A stretch of 64,000 nt of DNA from Stieleria neptunia (GTDB lineage Bacteria; Planctomycetota; Planctomycetia; Pirellulales; Pirellulaceae): contig NZ_CP037423.1 of assembly GCF_007754155.1 (NCBI RefSeq), forward strand, positions 5,424,865-5,488,864, read 5' to 3'. Below the pieces are notes generated by a model. That model saw only the letters and a list, made by a program, of their open reading frames with translations. It made no database searches and had not been told where the DNA came from. This document shows, one piece after another, positions 7,616 through 17,087 of the stretch. The position numbers and the translations under genes were made by a program. Position 1 is the stretch's first letter, and each line of letters starts with the position of its first letter.

Positions 7616-10603
7616 ATGCCTCGCGTGTATTCTCATCGCCAGGATTTTGCCTCCTGCCTGACCCGCACCAGTCGATTGAGTTGCTACGCGGTCGGTTTGG
7701 GGATTCTGTTTCTTGCCACGTGCCTTCCCGCCGTCGGCGCCCCTGTGCCGCAAGACAAGACCGCAACCTCGTCCGAGCAAGAGGAATTCTTTGAGACCAA
7801 GGTGCGTCCGCTGTTGGTGCAGCATTGCGTCGAGTGCCATGGACCGGAGGACCAGTCGGGTGAACTGAGACTGGATCGCCAAGACCATTTCAAACGTGGC
7901 GGTGGCAGCGGACCGGTTGTGGTTCCCGGTGATGTCAAGGCAAGTCGGCTGATCCGTGCGATCGGCTATCGAGACAACGGCTTGCAAATGCCGCCGGACA
8001 GCAAGTTGCCCGAGGAAGCGATTCGCGTGCTGTCCGATTGGGTTCGCAGCGGGGCGTCTTGGCCGGAAGAAGCGATCGAAACAGATCAGACGGTCAGCAT
8101 GTCGCCGGAGGAGCACATCGAAGCTCAACGACGCTCGCATTGGTCCTACCAACCGATCGCAACCACGCCGCCGCCATCGATCGCGGATCTGGTAGCGCGA
8201 GTGGGTCAAGACCAGGTGGACGCCTTTGGTGGCGATGGCATGACGGCGATCGACCGTTTCGTGCTGGCACGGTTGTCCGACGGCGGACTGGCGCCGAACC
8301 CGCGAGCCGATCGCCGCACCCTGATTCATCGGGCTTACCACGCGCTGTTGGGACTGCCACCGACCTATGAACAGGTCCAGGCATTCGTAGCGGACGAGCA
8401 GCCTGATGCCTTTGCCCGTCTTGTCGATCGTCTATTGGAGAACCCGCACTATGGAGAACGCTGGGCGCGGCACTGGTTGGACATCGCCCGCTACGGGGAC
8501 ACGAAAGGCTACTTGGCCGGAAACAGGGAAACGCGATACCCGTATGCGTTTACCTATCGCGATTACGTGATCGATGCCTTCAACCGCGACAAGCCTTTTG
8601 ACCAATTTGTGATCGAGCAGCTTGCCGCCGACCAACTGGATCTGACCGGTGAGGCCCGCAGCGCGCTGGCGGCGATGGGGTTCTTGACCGTCGGTCGGCG
8701 TTTCATGAACCGCAAACACGACATCATCGATGACCAAATCGACGTGGTCACCCGAGGTTTTCTCGGCATGAGCGTCGCCTGCGCCCGCTGCCACGACCAC
8801 AAGTTCGATGCGATCCCGACGGCCGACTACTACTCGCTGTACGGCGTCTTCGCCAGTTCCGAAGAACCGTCCGAGTTGCCGCTTCTTGGCGATCCACAAT
8901 CCACTCCGGAATACGAGGCGTTCCTCAAAGCAAAGGCAGAAAAACAGCAAGAGGTCGACAAGTGGGTCGAAGAGCGACGCCAAGGAATCGAAAACGAACT
9001 GCGTTCACGCGTCGCCGACTATCTGGTTTACATCGCCAAGTCGCTGCCCCAATACAGCAAGGGGAAGGTGCAGCCCCAAGGGAAACGGGGGGCGTTGCGT
9101 TTGCCGGCCTCGCGGCGATGGCAACAGTATCTGGTCAACGCCAACGCATCGCCGCATCCCGTCTGGGAACTGCTTCGTCAACTGGCCGCACTGCCGCTGG
9201 ATGAGTTTGCCGCGAAGTCGGCCACACTCTTGGACCAAGCCGCGACGGCGACGGAAACGACAGAAGGGCAGGAACCGGCGAATCCGATCCCTCAACGCTT
9301 GCTTGATTCGTTGCGCGAGGCACAGCCGACATCCTTGCCCGAGGCGGCGCAGGTGTTCGGTGATGTGTTGGAAGCGGTCTATGCCCAATGGATCGAAGCA
9401 CGCAAAGCAGATGAGAGTCTGGAACGCTTGCCCGACGCCGGTGACGAAACGTTACGCCAGGTTTTGTGGTCCGCCGACGCACCGACCACCCTGGACAGCG
9501 GCCAGGCGATCGCACATTTGGATCAGGCCGAGCGTGGCAAATACAACCAATTGCTCGGCGGCGTGAACGGGGTCAGCGTCACGCATCCGGGCGCCCCGCC
9601 GCGTGGGATGGTGATGTTCGACAAGCCCAAGCCGGTCGAACCGGTGATCTTTCGCCGCGGCGTGCCCGGCAATCGAGGCGATCGCGTCCCGCGACGATTT
9701 TTGCAGGTCTTGTCGCACGTCGATGGCGGCAAGCCCTTTGAACAGGGAAGCGGGCGTCTGGAATTGGCTCAAGCGATTGCCGACCCGGAAAATCCGCTGA
9801 CCGCACGGGTGATCGTCAATCGCGTCTGGCAACACCAATTCGGCGAAGGCCTCGTCCGCACGCCGAGTGACTTTGGGATTCGCGGTGAACTGCCGACGCA
9901 CCCGGATCTGCTGGACGACCTTGCGGCAGGGCTGATCGCCGACGGCTGGTCAATCAAGCGTCTGCAACGCCGCATCATGCTCTCGGCAACCTGGCAACAG
10001 TCCAGCGACACGCGTCCTGCCGCGATTGAAACAGACCCCGAAAACCGACTGCTGTGGCACATGCCGCGACGGCGGATGGATTTTGAACCGCTGCGTGATC
10101 GATTGTTGTCGGTCGCCGGACGGTTGGATGAATCGGTGGGCGGGCGATCCGTCATGATCCACCAGGATGCCACGCGTCGCGCCCTGTACGCCTACATCGA
10201 TCGCGAAGACTTGCCCGGACTGCTGGCCAGCTTTGATCTTCCCAGCCCCGATGCCAGTCAAGCCAAACGCGCCAAAACAACCGTTCCGCAACAAGCACTT
10301 TACCTGATGAATTCCGGATTCGTCATCGAGCAGGCCAAAGCGTTGGCGGAACGCAGCGAAGCGGAACGCAGCAAAGCGGAACCGGAAGGCCCGACCGGCG
10401 ACGATACCGAACAAGTCGCCACCGACCGCACGGCCGAACGTATCAAGCGACTGTATCGACTCGCCTTGGCTCGCGACCCGGCACCGGCCGAATTGCAGGT
10501 GACGCTTGAATTTGTCACCCCTGGATCAGAGGCCACGTTGGATCCCTGGGTTCAACTCGCGCAAGTTTTGCTCCTGAGCAACGAGTTCGCGTTTGTCGAT
10601 TAA
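7616..10603 (+). CDS. Planctomycete cytochrome C / DUF1549 / DUF1553 protein
   Basis: 995 residues, preceded by GAGAAGAG as ribosome-binding site. The N-terminus has a membrane/signal segment (~22-42). The planctomycete cytochrome C domain carries the haem-type motif CVECH (71-75). DUF1549 covers about 205-420 (TAIDRFVLARL, HYGERWARHWLDIARYGD, and a second CARCH motif). DUF1553 covers about 700-960 (LTARVIVNRVWQHQFG, RTPSDFG, PHRD-like NSGF region). This domain set is a hallmark of planctomycetes and their relatives, nearly always followed, as here, by a DUF1501 gene 24 bases downstream. The pair is suspected to act on sulfated or complex polysaccharides outside the cytoplasm, but no reaction is established. 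Two CxxCH motifs support haem binding. Confidence 0.93.
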   Translation: MPRVYSHRQDFASCLTRTSRLSCYAVGLGILFLATCLPAVGAPVPQDKTATSSEQEEFFETKVRPLLVQHCVECHGPEDQSGELRLDRQDHFKRGGGSGPVVVPGDVKASRLIRAIGYRDNGLQMPPDSKLPEEAIRVLSDWVRSGASWPEEAIETDQTVSMSPEEHIEAQRRSHWSYQPIATTPPPSIADLVARVGQDQVDAFGGDGMTAIDRFVLARLSDGGLAPNPRADRRTLIHRAYHALLGLPPTYEQVQAFVADEQPDAFARLVDRLLENPHYGERWARHWLDIARYGDTKGYLAGNRETRYPYAFTYRDYVIDAFNRDKPFDQFVIEQLAADQLDLTGEARSALAAMGFLTVGRRFMNRKHDIIDDQIDVVTRGFLGMSVACARCHDHKFDAIPTADYYSLYGVFASSEEPSELPLLGDPQSTPEYEAFLKAKAEKQQEVDKWVEERRQGIENELRSRVADYLVYIAKSLPQYSKGKVQPQGKRGALRLPASRRWQQYLVNANASPHPVWELLRQLAALPLDEFAAKSATLLDQAATATETTEGQEPANPIPQRLLDSLREAQPTSLPEAAQVFGDVLEAVYAQWIEARKADESLERLPDAGDETLRQVLWSADAPTTLDSGQAIAHLDQAERGKYNQLLGGVNGVSVTHPGAPPRGMVMFDKPKPVEPVIFRRGVPGNRGDRVPRRFLQVLSHVDGGKPFEQGSGRLELAQAIADPENPLTARVIVNRVWQHQFGEGLVRTPSDFGIRGELPTHPDLLDDLAAGLIADGWSIKRLQRRIMLSATWQQSSDTRPAAIETDPENRLLWHMPRRRMDFEPLRDRLLSVAGRLDESVGGRSVMIHQDATRRALYAYIDREDLPGLLASFDLPSPDASQAKRAKTTVPQQALYLMNSGFVIEQAKALAERSEAERSKAEPEGPTGDDTEQVATDRTAERIKRLYRLALARDPAPAELQVTLEFVTPGSEATLDPWVQLAQVLLLSNEFAFVD

Positions 10604-10627
10604 GACTATCCCACCTTGGATTGTACG

Positions 10628-12076
10628 ATGTCAGATTTCCTTTCCGCACTGAACCGACTGCCCGCGACTCGCCGCGACTTCCTGCGTCGTAGCGGGATCG
10701 GGCTCGGTTCGCTGGGCTTGGCGGGCGTCCTGTCCGACGACACGTCCGGTCTGCTGCACGCTGCGACGGCCACGAACCCGATGGCTCCCAAGACGCCGCA
10801 CTTTGCGCCCAAGGCGAAGGCGGTGATTCACCTGTTCCTCAACGGCGGGCCGTCGCAAGTCGACACGTTTGATCCCAAACCGGCGCTCGACAAATACCAC
10901 GGAAAATCGATTCCATTGAATCTGCGCACCGAACGCGAAACCGGGGCCGCCTATCGATCGCCGTTCAAATTCAAGAAGTATGGCGAAAGCGGGATCGAAG
11001 TCAGCGAGTTGTTCTCGCACGTGGGCGAGATGATCGACGACGTTTGCGTGGTGCGATCCATGCACGCCGACGTGCCCAACCACGAGCCCTCGTTGATGCT
11101 GATGAATTGCGGCAGCGGCCAACTCGTGCGTCCCTCGGTGGGATCCTGGGTCACGTATGGACTGGGCAGCGAAAATCAGAATCTACCGGGCTTCATCTCG
11201 ATGTGCCCGAGCGGCTACCCGATCAAAGGCGCCGAGAACTGGCAGGCCGGTTTTCTGCCCGGTGCGTACCAGGCGACGTACATCGATAGCAGACACCAGG
11301 AAATCGAAAAACTGATCGCGAATATCCGCAACGCAACCGGGCTGCCCCGCGACCAGCAACGTCGGCAATTGGATCTGTTGCAAACGCTAAACGAACGTCA
11401 TCAACAGGCTCGTCAGCAAGATGCCGAACTGGAATCGCGCGTGCAAAGTTTCGAGCTTGCCTATCGCATGCAGATCGAAGCGACCGATGCGTTTGACATC
11501 AGCAACGAACCCCAATCGATTCGCGACATGTACGGCGATTCGATCCAGGCACGACAGATCCTGATCGCGCGGCGACTGGTCGAACGCGGCGTGCGATACA
11601 TCCAACTGTGGCACGGCGCGGGACAGCCCTGGGATAGTCACGACAAGATCGAGAACAACCATCGTCGCTTGGCCGGCGAGTGCTCGCAAGCAATCGGCGC
11701 GTTGTTGAAAGATCTGAAACAACGTTCGTTGCTGGACGACACCCTGGTGGTTTGGGGAGGTGAATTCGGCCGCACGCCGACCGTCGAACTGCCCAAACCG
11801 GGCGCCAATGCCGGGACCAACAGCGGCCGAGATCACAATCATTACGGGTTCACGATGTGGCTGGCCGGCGGCGGAGTGAAAGGAGGTCACGTGCACGGCG
11901 CGACCGATGAGTTCGGTTTCCAGGCGGTCGAAGACCGTGTCCACGTCCATGACCTGCATGCCACCATTTTGCATTTACTGGGATTCGATCATGAGCGGCT
12001 GACGTACCGTTACGCCGGCCGCGATTTCCGACTCACCGACGTTCACGGTAACGTCGCCCACGAGATCATCGCGTAG
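10628..12076 (+). CDS. DUF1501 (sulfatase-like) protein, Tat-exported
   Basis: 482 residues from ATG 10628; a TTG 12 bases upstream is in frame but unlikely. The N-terminus has a twin-arginine signal (R15-R16-D-F-L, then GIGLGSLGLAGVL), so the protein should be exported folded. DUF1501 features include HLFLNGGPSQVDTFDPKP, HADVPNHEPS, GRDHNHYGF and WGGEFGRTP; these histidine- and acid-rich motifs recall the alkaline-phosphatase/sulfatase superfamily metal site. It follows the DUF1549/DUF1553 gene at a 24-base spacing and is almost certainly cotranscribed with it. The exact substrate is unknown. Confidence 0.93.
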   Translation: MSDFLSALNRLPATRRDFLRRSGIGLGSLGLAGVLSDDTSGLLHAATATNPMAPKTPHFAPKAKAVIHLFLNGGPSQVDTFDPKPALDKYHGKSIPLNLRTERETGAAYRSPFKFKKYGESGIEVSELFSHVGEMIDDVCVVRSMHADVPNHEPSLMLMNCGSGQLVRPSVGSWVTYGLGSENQNLPGFISMCPSGYPIKGAENWQAGFLPGAYQATYIDSRHQEIEKLIANIRNATGLPRDQQRRQLDLLQTLNERHQQARQQDAELESRVQSFELAYRMQIEATDAFDISNEPQSIRDMYGDSIQARQILIARRLVERGVRYIQLWHGAGQPWDSHDKIENNHRRLAGECSQAIGALLKDLKQRSLLDDTLVVWGGEFGRTPTVELPKPGANAGTNSGRDHNHYGFTMWLAGGGVKGGHVHGATDEFGFQAVEDRVHVHDLHATILHLLGFDHERLTYRYAGRDFRLTDVHGNVAHEIIA

Positions 12077-12175
12077 CCCGCTAGATCAACGCATCGTGAA
12101 AGCATGAGGTACGGAGACGCGACGCCCCGACACATCAGTCGAAGACACGTTTCCACAGTCACCCTCCTTGAAGAG

Positions 12176-12375
12176 GTCGTGCAGTTTTTAAGTCGTTGAC
12201 AAGAGTGGTTCTTGTCACTCTCCCTCTGGGAAAGTCGAGCGAAGCGAGGAGAGGGTTTGGGTTGCTGCTTGGGGTCACCCATCAAGAGTGAAGTGAACGC
12301 CGCGATGCACCAATCGACCTCCCCTCGCTGCGCTCGACCCTCCTGCCAGGAGGGTGGCTTTAATACTGCACGAAC
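12176..12375. repeat. ~200-bp foldback element
   Basis: The gap 12077-12517 holds a nested inverted repeat. GTCGAGCGAAGCGAGG (12234-12249) pairs with CCTCGCTGCGCTCGAC (12323-12338, one mismatch). Outer arms with TCGTGCAGT at 12177 are mirrored near 12365-12373, and a small hairpin CCCTCCTGCCAGGAGGG sits at 12338-12354. The remaining sequence of the gap shows nothing coding. Confidence 0.65.
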
Positions 12376-12517
12376 TTTAAAAGATTGATGAGGACGTGGG
12401 ATCTTTCTACCGAGGCAACGCAGCGGTATCTGATTCGCATACAATGCCGGCGACAGGACGCCACCGACGACGTTCAGCGACACTCAATCTCTTTTGCACC
12501 TGTTTTCGGACATCAGC

Positions 12518-13270
12518 ATGTATCCCAAAATTGGAAGCGTCTGCACGTCAGGCATTTTGCTGCTCTCGATCGCCACGATCCAAGTCTGTGTCAGCCGGCC
12601 AACTCACGCCGAAGAAGCTTCGCCGCCGACCATGAACGTCAACCGTTGCGAAGACTTCACGGTCAACGGCAAGGGCGACGCGGCGGCGTGGGAGTCGGCC
12701 GAGTGGGTGACGCTAAACCGTCGCCCGAAGGGAAGCCACGACTACACCTCACGTATCAAGATGCTGTACTCCGGGACCGGGGTCTACGTGCTGTTTGACG
12801 GCAGCGATCGAAAGCTGACTGCAACCATGAATGAAGATTTCTTGGACCTCTGGAACGAAGATGTCTATGAATGTTTCTTCTGGACTCACGAAGAAGATCC
12901 GGTTTACTTCGAGTATGAAATTTCACCGCTCGGCTATGAGCTTCCGATTCTGATTCCAAACCTGGACGGCCGTTTCCTGGGCTGGCGTCCGTGGCACTAT
13001 GAGGGCGATCGAAAGATCAAGAAAGCGGTTTCGGCGCAGGGCGGAACAAACGAGTCCATGGCCGCGGTCACCGGCTGGAGTGCGGAAGTGTTTATCCCTT
13101 ACGCGTTGTTGAAGCCGCTTCGAAATCTGCCGCCCGAACCGGGAACGCGATGGCGAGCCAATTTCTATCGCGTGGACTATGACGATCGGACGTCAACCGG
13201 CTGGGATTGGGCGCGAGTGGGTTCAAGTTTCCACGAATTCAAGAAATTCGGCACGCTGGTGTTCCAGTGA
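12518..13270 (+). CDS. Secreted CBM9-like (carbohydrate-binding family 9-like) domain protein
   Basis: 250 residues from ATG 12518, with a signal peptide of about 33 residues ending near THAEE. The rest resembles the single-domain carbohydrate-binding family 9-like fold: FTVNGKGDAAAWESAEWV, then ATMNEDFLDLWNEDVYECFFW, YFEYEISPLG and TGWSAEVFIPYALL. The pattern resembles proteins annotated as endoxylanase-type sugar-binding domains. It has no catalytic domain, so it probably binds glycans or acts as an accessory protein outside the cell. The longer frame from 12494 adds eight residues before the signal and is less likely. Confidence 0.8.
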   Translation: MYPKIGSVCTSGILLLSIATIQVCVSRPTHAEEASPPTMNVNRCEDFTVNGKGDAAAWESAEWVTLNRRPKGSHDYTSRIKMLYSGTGVYVLFDGSDRKLTATMNEDFLDLWNEDVYECFFWTHEEDPVYFEYEISPLGYELPILIPNLDGRFLGWRPWHYEGDRKIKKAVSAQGGTNESMAAVTGWSAEVFIPYALLKPLRNLPPEPGTRWRANFYRVDYDDRTSTGWDWARVGSSFHEFKKFGTLVFQ

Positions 13271-13341
13271 GGCGTCTTGACCCGACCGGGTCATCTGTCA
13301 TGCGATCGTTACCAGCACCAGTGAGAGAAGAGGCTGCAGCA

Positions 13342-13599
13342 ATGTCTCGATCCTTTACGTTGCTGATTGCCCTTTCTGTCGCGTCTTTTTCCGTCGGTAA
13401 CGCTGCCGAACCAGAATACGGAGGCGGTTATTACACGCACATGCGAAACGCAGGCGACCGCTTGCTCGAAGCGATCGACGAGACACTCGATATCGGTCGT
13501 CAGGCAAGTACTCCCGTCCATCTCTTTCATCTCAACGCCGCCGGCAAGCAGAATTGGGGCAAGATGCCGTTGGCGATCGCAACCATCAGGGCGGCGTGA
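13342..13599 (+). CDS. Small secreted protein of unknown function
   Basis: 85 residues from ATG 13342. Residues 1-22 (MSRSFTLLIALSVASFSVGN) are a clear signal peptide ending at NAAEPE. The mature part is about 60 residues, with YGGGYYTHMRNAGDRLLEAI and a short C-terminus. It has no recognisable domain and no cysteines. It sits 72 bases after the CBM9-like gene in the same direction and may share its transcript. The GAGAGAAGAGG stretch upstream could serve as ribosome-binding site. It may be a truncated relic, as the C-terminus is abrupt. Confidence 0.5.
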   Translation: MSRSFTLLIALSVASFSVGNAAEPEYGGGYYTHMRNAGDRLLEAIDETLDIGRQASTPVHLFHLNAAGKQNWGKMPLAIATIRAA

Positions 13600-13746
13600 T
13601 CGAGCGGCCGACGAAGTGAACGACTGGCCCCAAACAGCGGTTCGCCGTAACCGAGAACTTTCCGCACAACATTCCTGCCATTGAAACGATAACAGGTGAT
13701 ACCAGAATCCTGGCTGATCCCGACTCAATTCAATGGAGACACTCCG

Positions 13747-14331
13747 ATGCCGTCAAAGCTTACCGGCCTTTTCAAGACGCTCAGGTGGTCAGATTTCGTG
13801 GGCACGCCCGACGCCAGCAGCTCCCACCTCGCGTTTACGAGCACGTCGTTTTCCGTTCCGACCATCCTGCTCTCGTCACTGGTCCACGACAACATCAACG
13901 TGACGATCAAGTTCAACGCGTCCAAGAGCTGGAAGAAGATGGAGGAGATCAATCGGAAGAAGAAACGCACACCCGATCAGATCCTGAAACATGAGCAGGG
14001 TCACTACGACATTGTCGCCCTGTTGGCCCGCGACCTGTTTATCGAATTGATGCAGCTGAAGGGAAATCACTACAAGAATCAGGCGGAACTGAACAAGGAC
14101 GTCCGCCCCATTCTTGCTAAATACAACGGGACGGAAAAGAAGTTGATGGACAAGTACGACTTGCCGACGGAGTCCGACCATGGGGAAAGCGCCACCGGTC
14201 AGGACAAATGGAATCGAATGATCAAAGAGGCATTCACGACAGCGCGTAGCCCGGCAGTGATGGCCCCGGACGGAAAAGCTTACAAGGTTCCGCTGCTGGA
14301 CGTCTTGGCCAAGAATGGAATCAAACCTTGA
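13747..14331 (+). CDS. DUF922-like putative zinc-dependent protease
   Basis: 194 residues from ATG 13747. The key feature is HEQGHYDIV (82-90), an HExxH zinc-metallopeptidase motif in the exact form typical of DUF922 proteins (HE.GHYDI). The preceding beta-rich segment TSTSFSVP...NVTIKFNASKSW also fits. Unlike most DUF922 proteins it shows no signal peptide, so it may act in the cytoplasm, or the true start may not be recovered. The C-terminal lysine-rich half has no known domain. It follows the small secreted protein by 147 bases. Confidence 0.65.
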   Translation: MPSKLTGLFKTLRWSDFVGTPDASSSHLAFTSTSFSVPTILLSSLVHDNINVTIKFNASKSWKKMEEINRKKKRTPDQILKHEQGHYDIVALLARDLFIELMQLKGNHYKNQAELNKDVRPILAKYNGTEKKLMDKYDLPTESDHGESATGQDKWNRMIKEAFTTARSPAVMAPDGKAYKVPLLDVLAKNGIKP

Positions 14332-14381
14332 CGCCGACCGACCGCGAACGGATTGGAAGGTTGGATGAATGCCAATGCCGC

Positions 14382-14687
14382 TTACCCCAACAGACGACCG
14401 GTCGCCGCAATCAACTCGCGTCGCAACTGGGACGAGGAAACCATCATCCGTCGTTCCACATCGCTGCTGTCGAAGAAACGATCGATGGCCGGCATCAACG
14501 AATCTAGCGTGTCGGCCGTGCGAATGCCGTACATCATGATTCGATCCCAGGAATACGCACCGTCCTCGTCGAGCGTCTGTCGGACAAGGATCGTTCGCCC
14601 GTCATCCCAATTGATGATTGCGACGATGCATCCGGTTCCAACGTCGCGTTCAATTCTCCGACACTCGATGACATGGTAGGTCGACAT
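14382..14687 (-). CDS. Hypothetical protein, 101 residues
   Basis: A short minus-strand gene starting at ATG 14685-14687. The sequence (MSTYHVIECRRIERDVGTGC..., WDDGRTILVRQTLDEDGAYSWD) reads as a normal soluble alpha/beta protein and not as low-complexity shadow translation. No family recognised. It is convergent with the HExxH gene, which ends 50 bases away, and divergent from the compatible-solute operon starting at 14966. Confidence 0.55.
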   Translation of the reverse strand: MSTYHVIECRRIERDVGTGCIVAIINWDDGRTILVRQTLDEDGAYSWDRIMMYGIRTADTLDSLMPAIDRFFDSSDVERRMMVSSSQLRRELIAATGRLLG

Positions 14688-14965
14688 GGCCCAACTGATT
14701 CAGCGTCAATTTGGCGTCAATGAAGCAGGATGGCGTGCGTCCGATGTGCAGCCACCTCCTGGATCCCGTCCCGGTCCGCCGCTCCGGAAAGGGAACTCTT
14801 GGTAGATCAAAACCGCTCGGCGAAACCCGCCAGGGATTTTTTCACGATGGCGGGTTCACGCCACAGCACGGGCATCTTTCCCCTTATCGCTCTACGAGGT
14901 CAGCGAACCCGCCCGGCCCGGAGTCGCAGTGGCGACCGCATCGTCGATTGCATAAACTTGGCGTC

Positions 14966-15814
14966 ATGCTGCCAACCGCTTCACCGCTGATTCTGTTTAC
15001 GGACCTTGATGGATGCTTGCTCAACAAGCATGACTATGACTGGTCGCCGGCGGCCGCGACGTTGCAAACGTTGCGTGATCGGCAGATCCCCGTGGTCATG
15101 AATTCCAGCAAGACCGTGCCGGAAATGACCCAACTGGGCCGGCAACTGGGTCTGGCCGATTATCCCTTTGTCTCCGAGAACGGGTCCGTGATTTGCTGGG
15201 GCAGTGATGCGGATCAGCCGGTCGGCGACGTTGAAATCATCGGTGCGTTGCGAGATCGGATTCTCGAGGTACTGCAGTCTTTGAAACCACAGTATCGGTT
15301 TCGCTCCTTTGCCGACCTGGGTTTGGAAGGTGTCGTGGCGGAAACCCAACTGCCCGAAGACAGCGCCCGGATGGCGCTAGCGCGTCAAGGAACCGAGCCG
15401 CTGCTGTGGGACGACAGCGACGACCAGCGGTGCAAGTTCGAACAATCCTTGCGCGATCACCAGCTGACTTTGACCCGCGGCGGTCGTTTTTGGCACGTCG
15501 CCGGCCAGACCAGCAAGGGCCGGGCGATGCAAACGGTCGCCGATCGCTTGTCGCAGGCCGATCCATCGTCGCAGCCCAGCGCTCGACCGTTGCTGGCGGC
15601 CATCGGTGACAGCCCGATCGACCAGAGCATGCTGGACGTGGCCGACGTCCCGATCGGCATCCCGACTCCTGCCGGCCTGGGAGTCCACGTTGCCGCCGAC
15701 CGGGGGATCGTTGCCACAGCGCAAGGAGCCGCCGGCTGGGCCGAAGCAGTCTCCCAACTGCTCACACGGCTAGAATACGACACGACTCCTCCTCCCCAAT
15801 CTCCCCTCCCTTGA
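14966..15814 (+). CDS. Mannosyl/glucosyl-3-phosphoglycerate phosphatase (HAD family IIB)
   Basis: 282 residues from ATG 14966. HAD motifs: FTDLDGCL with the nucleophile pair D13/D15; NSSKT as motif II; TSKGRAMQ with the motif III lysine; and AIGDSPIDQSML as the acidic motif IV. This is the mannosyl-3-phosphoglycerate phosphatase-like branch of HAD-IIB. The enzyme would remove phosphate from glycosyl-3-phosphoglycerate to give glycosylglycerate. The next gene, 14 bases downstream, is the matching 3-phosphoglycerate glycosyltransferase, which fixes the role; whether the sugar is glucose or mannose cannot be read here. The frame continues 85 codons upstream without convincing protein character. 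Confidence 0.88.
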   Translation: MLPTASPLILFTDLDGCLLNKHDYDWSPAAATLQTLRDRQIPVVMNSSKTVPEMTQLGRQLGLADYPFVSENGSVICWGSDADQPVGDVEIIGALRDRILEVLQSLKPQYRFRSFADLGLEGVVAETQLPEDSARMALARQGTEPLLWDDSDDQRCKFEQSLRDHQLTLTRGGRFWHVAGQTSKGRAMQTVADRLSQADPSSQPSARPLLAAIGDSPIDQSMLDVADVPIGIPTPAGLGVHVAADRGIVATAQGAAGWAEAVSQLLTRLEYDTTPPPQSPLP

Positions 15815-15828
15815 TCTAGGCGAACACC

Positions 15829-17040
15829 ATGGCGGACTTTTCGCAGAACGGAATTATCGGAACGCTTCACAACCTGCGAAATCGCTCCACTGACGAGCTC
15901 GAGTCAGAATTGGTGCAGTTTTCCGCTGAGACCCCGATGGCGTTGCTGTTGCCGTGCCTGTACTCGGAACTGGAAGGCCCGGCGATGGGGCCGATCGTCG
16001 AAGCGCTGGCGAAGATTCCCTACCTGAGCGAGATCATTATCGGGCTCGATCGAGCCAACGAAGAACAGTTCTACGCCGCCAAACGATTCTTCGAAAAACT
16101 GCCGCAAAACCACGTCGTGCTCTGGAATGACGGGACACGGCTGAGACACGTCGATGCCGCGCTGCAAGCCGAAGGACTGGCCCCGATGGACCCGGGCAAG
16201 GGCCGAAATGTCTGGTATTGCCTGGGGTACTTCCTGGCATCGGGACGATCCAAAGCCATCGCACTGCACGACTGCGACATCCTGACCTACGATCGTTCGA
16301 TGCCCGCCCGACTGCTGTACCCGCTGGCGCATCCGTCATTCCACTATCAGTTCTGCAAAGGCTATTACTATCGTGCCGCCAACGGAAAACTCAACGGCCG
16401 CGTGTTCCGGCTGCTGGTCGTGCCGTTGATCCGTGCCCTCAAGACGGTGCTGGGTCGCGTCGAATACCTCGACTACATGGGAAGTTTTCGCTACGCGCTT
16501 TCGGGCGAATTTTCGATGCGCTCCGAAATCGTCACCTCGTTGCGGATCCCCAGCGACTGGGGACTGGAAATCGGCACGCTGTCGGAAATGTACCGCAATT
16601 GCAACTTGAATCGGATCTGCCAGGTGGACATCGCCGACGCGTACGATCACAAACATCAACTGGTTTCCGAAGACGATCGCACCAGCGGGCTGCATCGCAT
16701 GGCGACCGACATCTGCAAAGCCTTTATTCGAAAACTGGCCGTCCAAGGATTCGTGATCAGCAACAGCATGCTGCGAACCTTGAAAGCCTGTTACTACCGT
16801 ACAGCACTCGACGTCGTGGATCATTACCACAACGACGCCGTGATGAGTGGACTGAACCTGGATCGACACCGAGAGGAAAACACGGTTGAATTGTTCAGCC
16901 GTGTCATCGTTGCGGCGGGAGATGAATTCCTCAATCGTCCAGACGAAAGTCCCTTCATCCACAACTGGTCCCGCGTGACCAGCGCGGTGCCGGACATCTA
17001 TGACCAGATTCTGGGTGCTGTGGAGGCAGACAATGCCTGA
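15829..17040 (+). CDS. Glucosyl-3-phosphoglycerate synthase-like glycosyltransferase
   Basis: 403 residues. A GT-A glycosyltransferase resembling glucosyl-3-phosphoglycerate synthase (GT81/GT2 type): the N-terminal fold with LLPCLYSELEGPAM, the GKGRNVWY loop (123-130) and the metal-binding DCD (148-150) in ALHDCDILTYDR. It would transfer a sugar from an NDP-sugar to 3-phosphoglycerate, the first step of glycosylglycerate synthesis; this solute protects against salt or nitrogen stress. It lies between the phosphatase (14 bases upstream) and a GH13_18 phosphorylase (47 bases downstream), forming a synthesis-and-recycling operon. The NDP-sugar preference is unknown. Confidence 0.83.
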   Translation: MADFSQNGIIGTLHNLRNRSTDELESELVQFSAETPMALLLPCLYSELEGPAMGPIVEALAKIPYLSEIIIGLDRANEEQFYAAKRFFEKLPQNHVVLWNDGTRLRHVDAALQAEGLAPMDPGKGRNVWYCLGYFLASGRSKAIALHDCDILTYDRSMPARLLYPLAHPSFHYQFCKGYYYRAANGKLNGRVFRLLVVPLIRALKTVLGRVEYLDYMGSFRYALSGEFSMRSEIVTSLRIPSDWGLEIGTLSEMYRNCNLNRICQVDIADAYDHKHQLVSEDDRTSGLHRMATDICKAFIRKLAVQGFVISNSMLRTLKACYYRTALDVVDHYHNDAVMSGLNLDRHREENTVELFSRVIVAAGDEFLNRPDESPFIHNWSRVTSAVPDIYDQILGAVEADNA

Positions 17041-17087
17041 AACAAATCGCTCCAACTTTGATTATCCCGCTTTAAGCAATCGATTCC

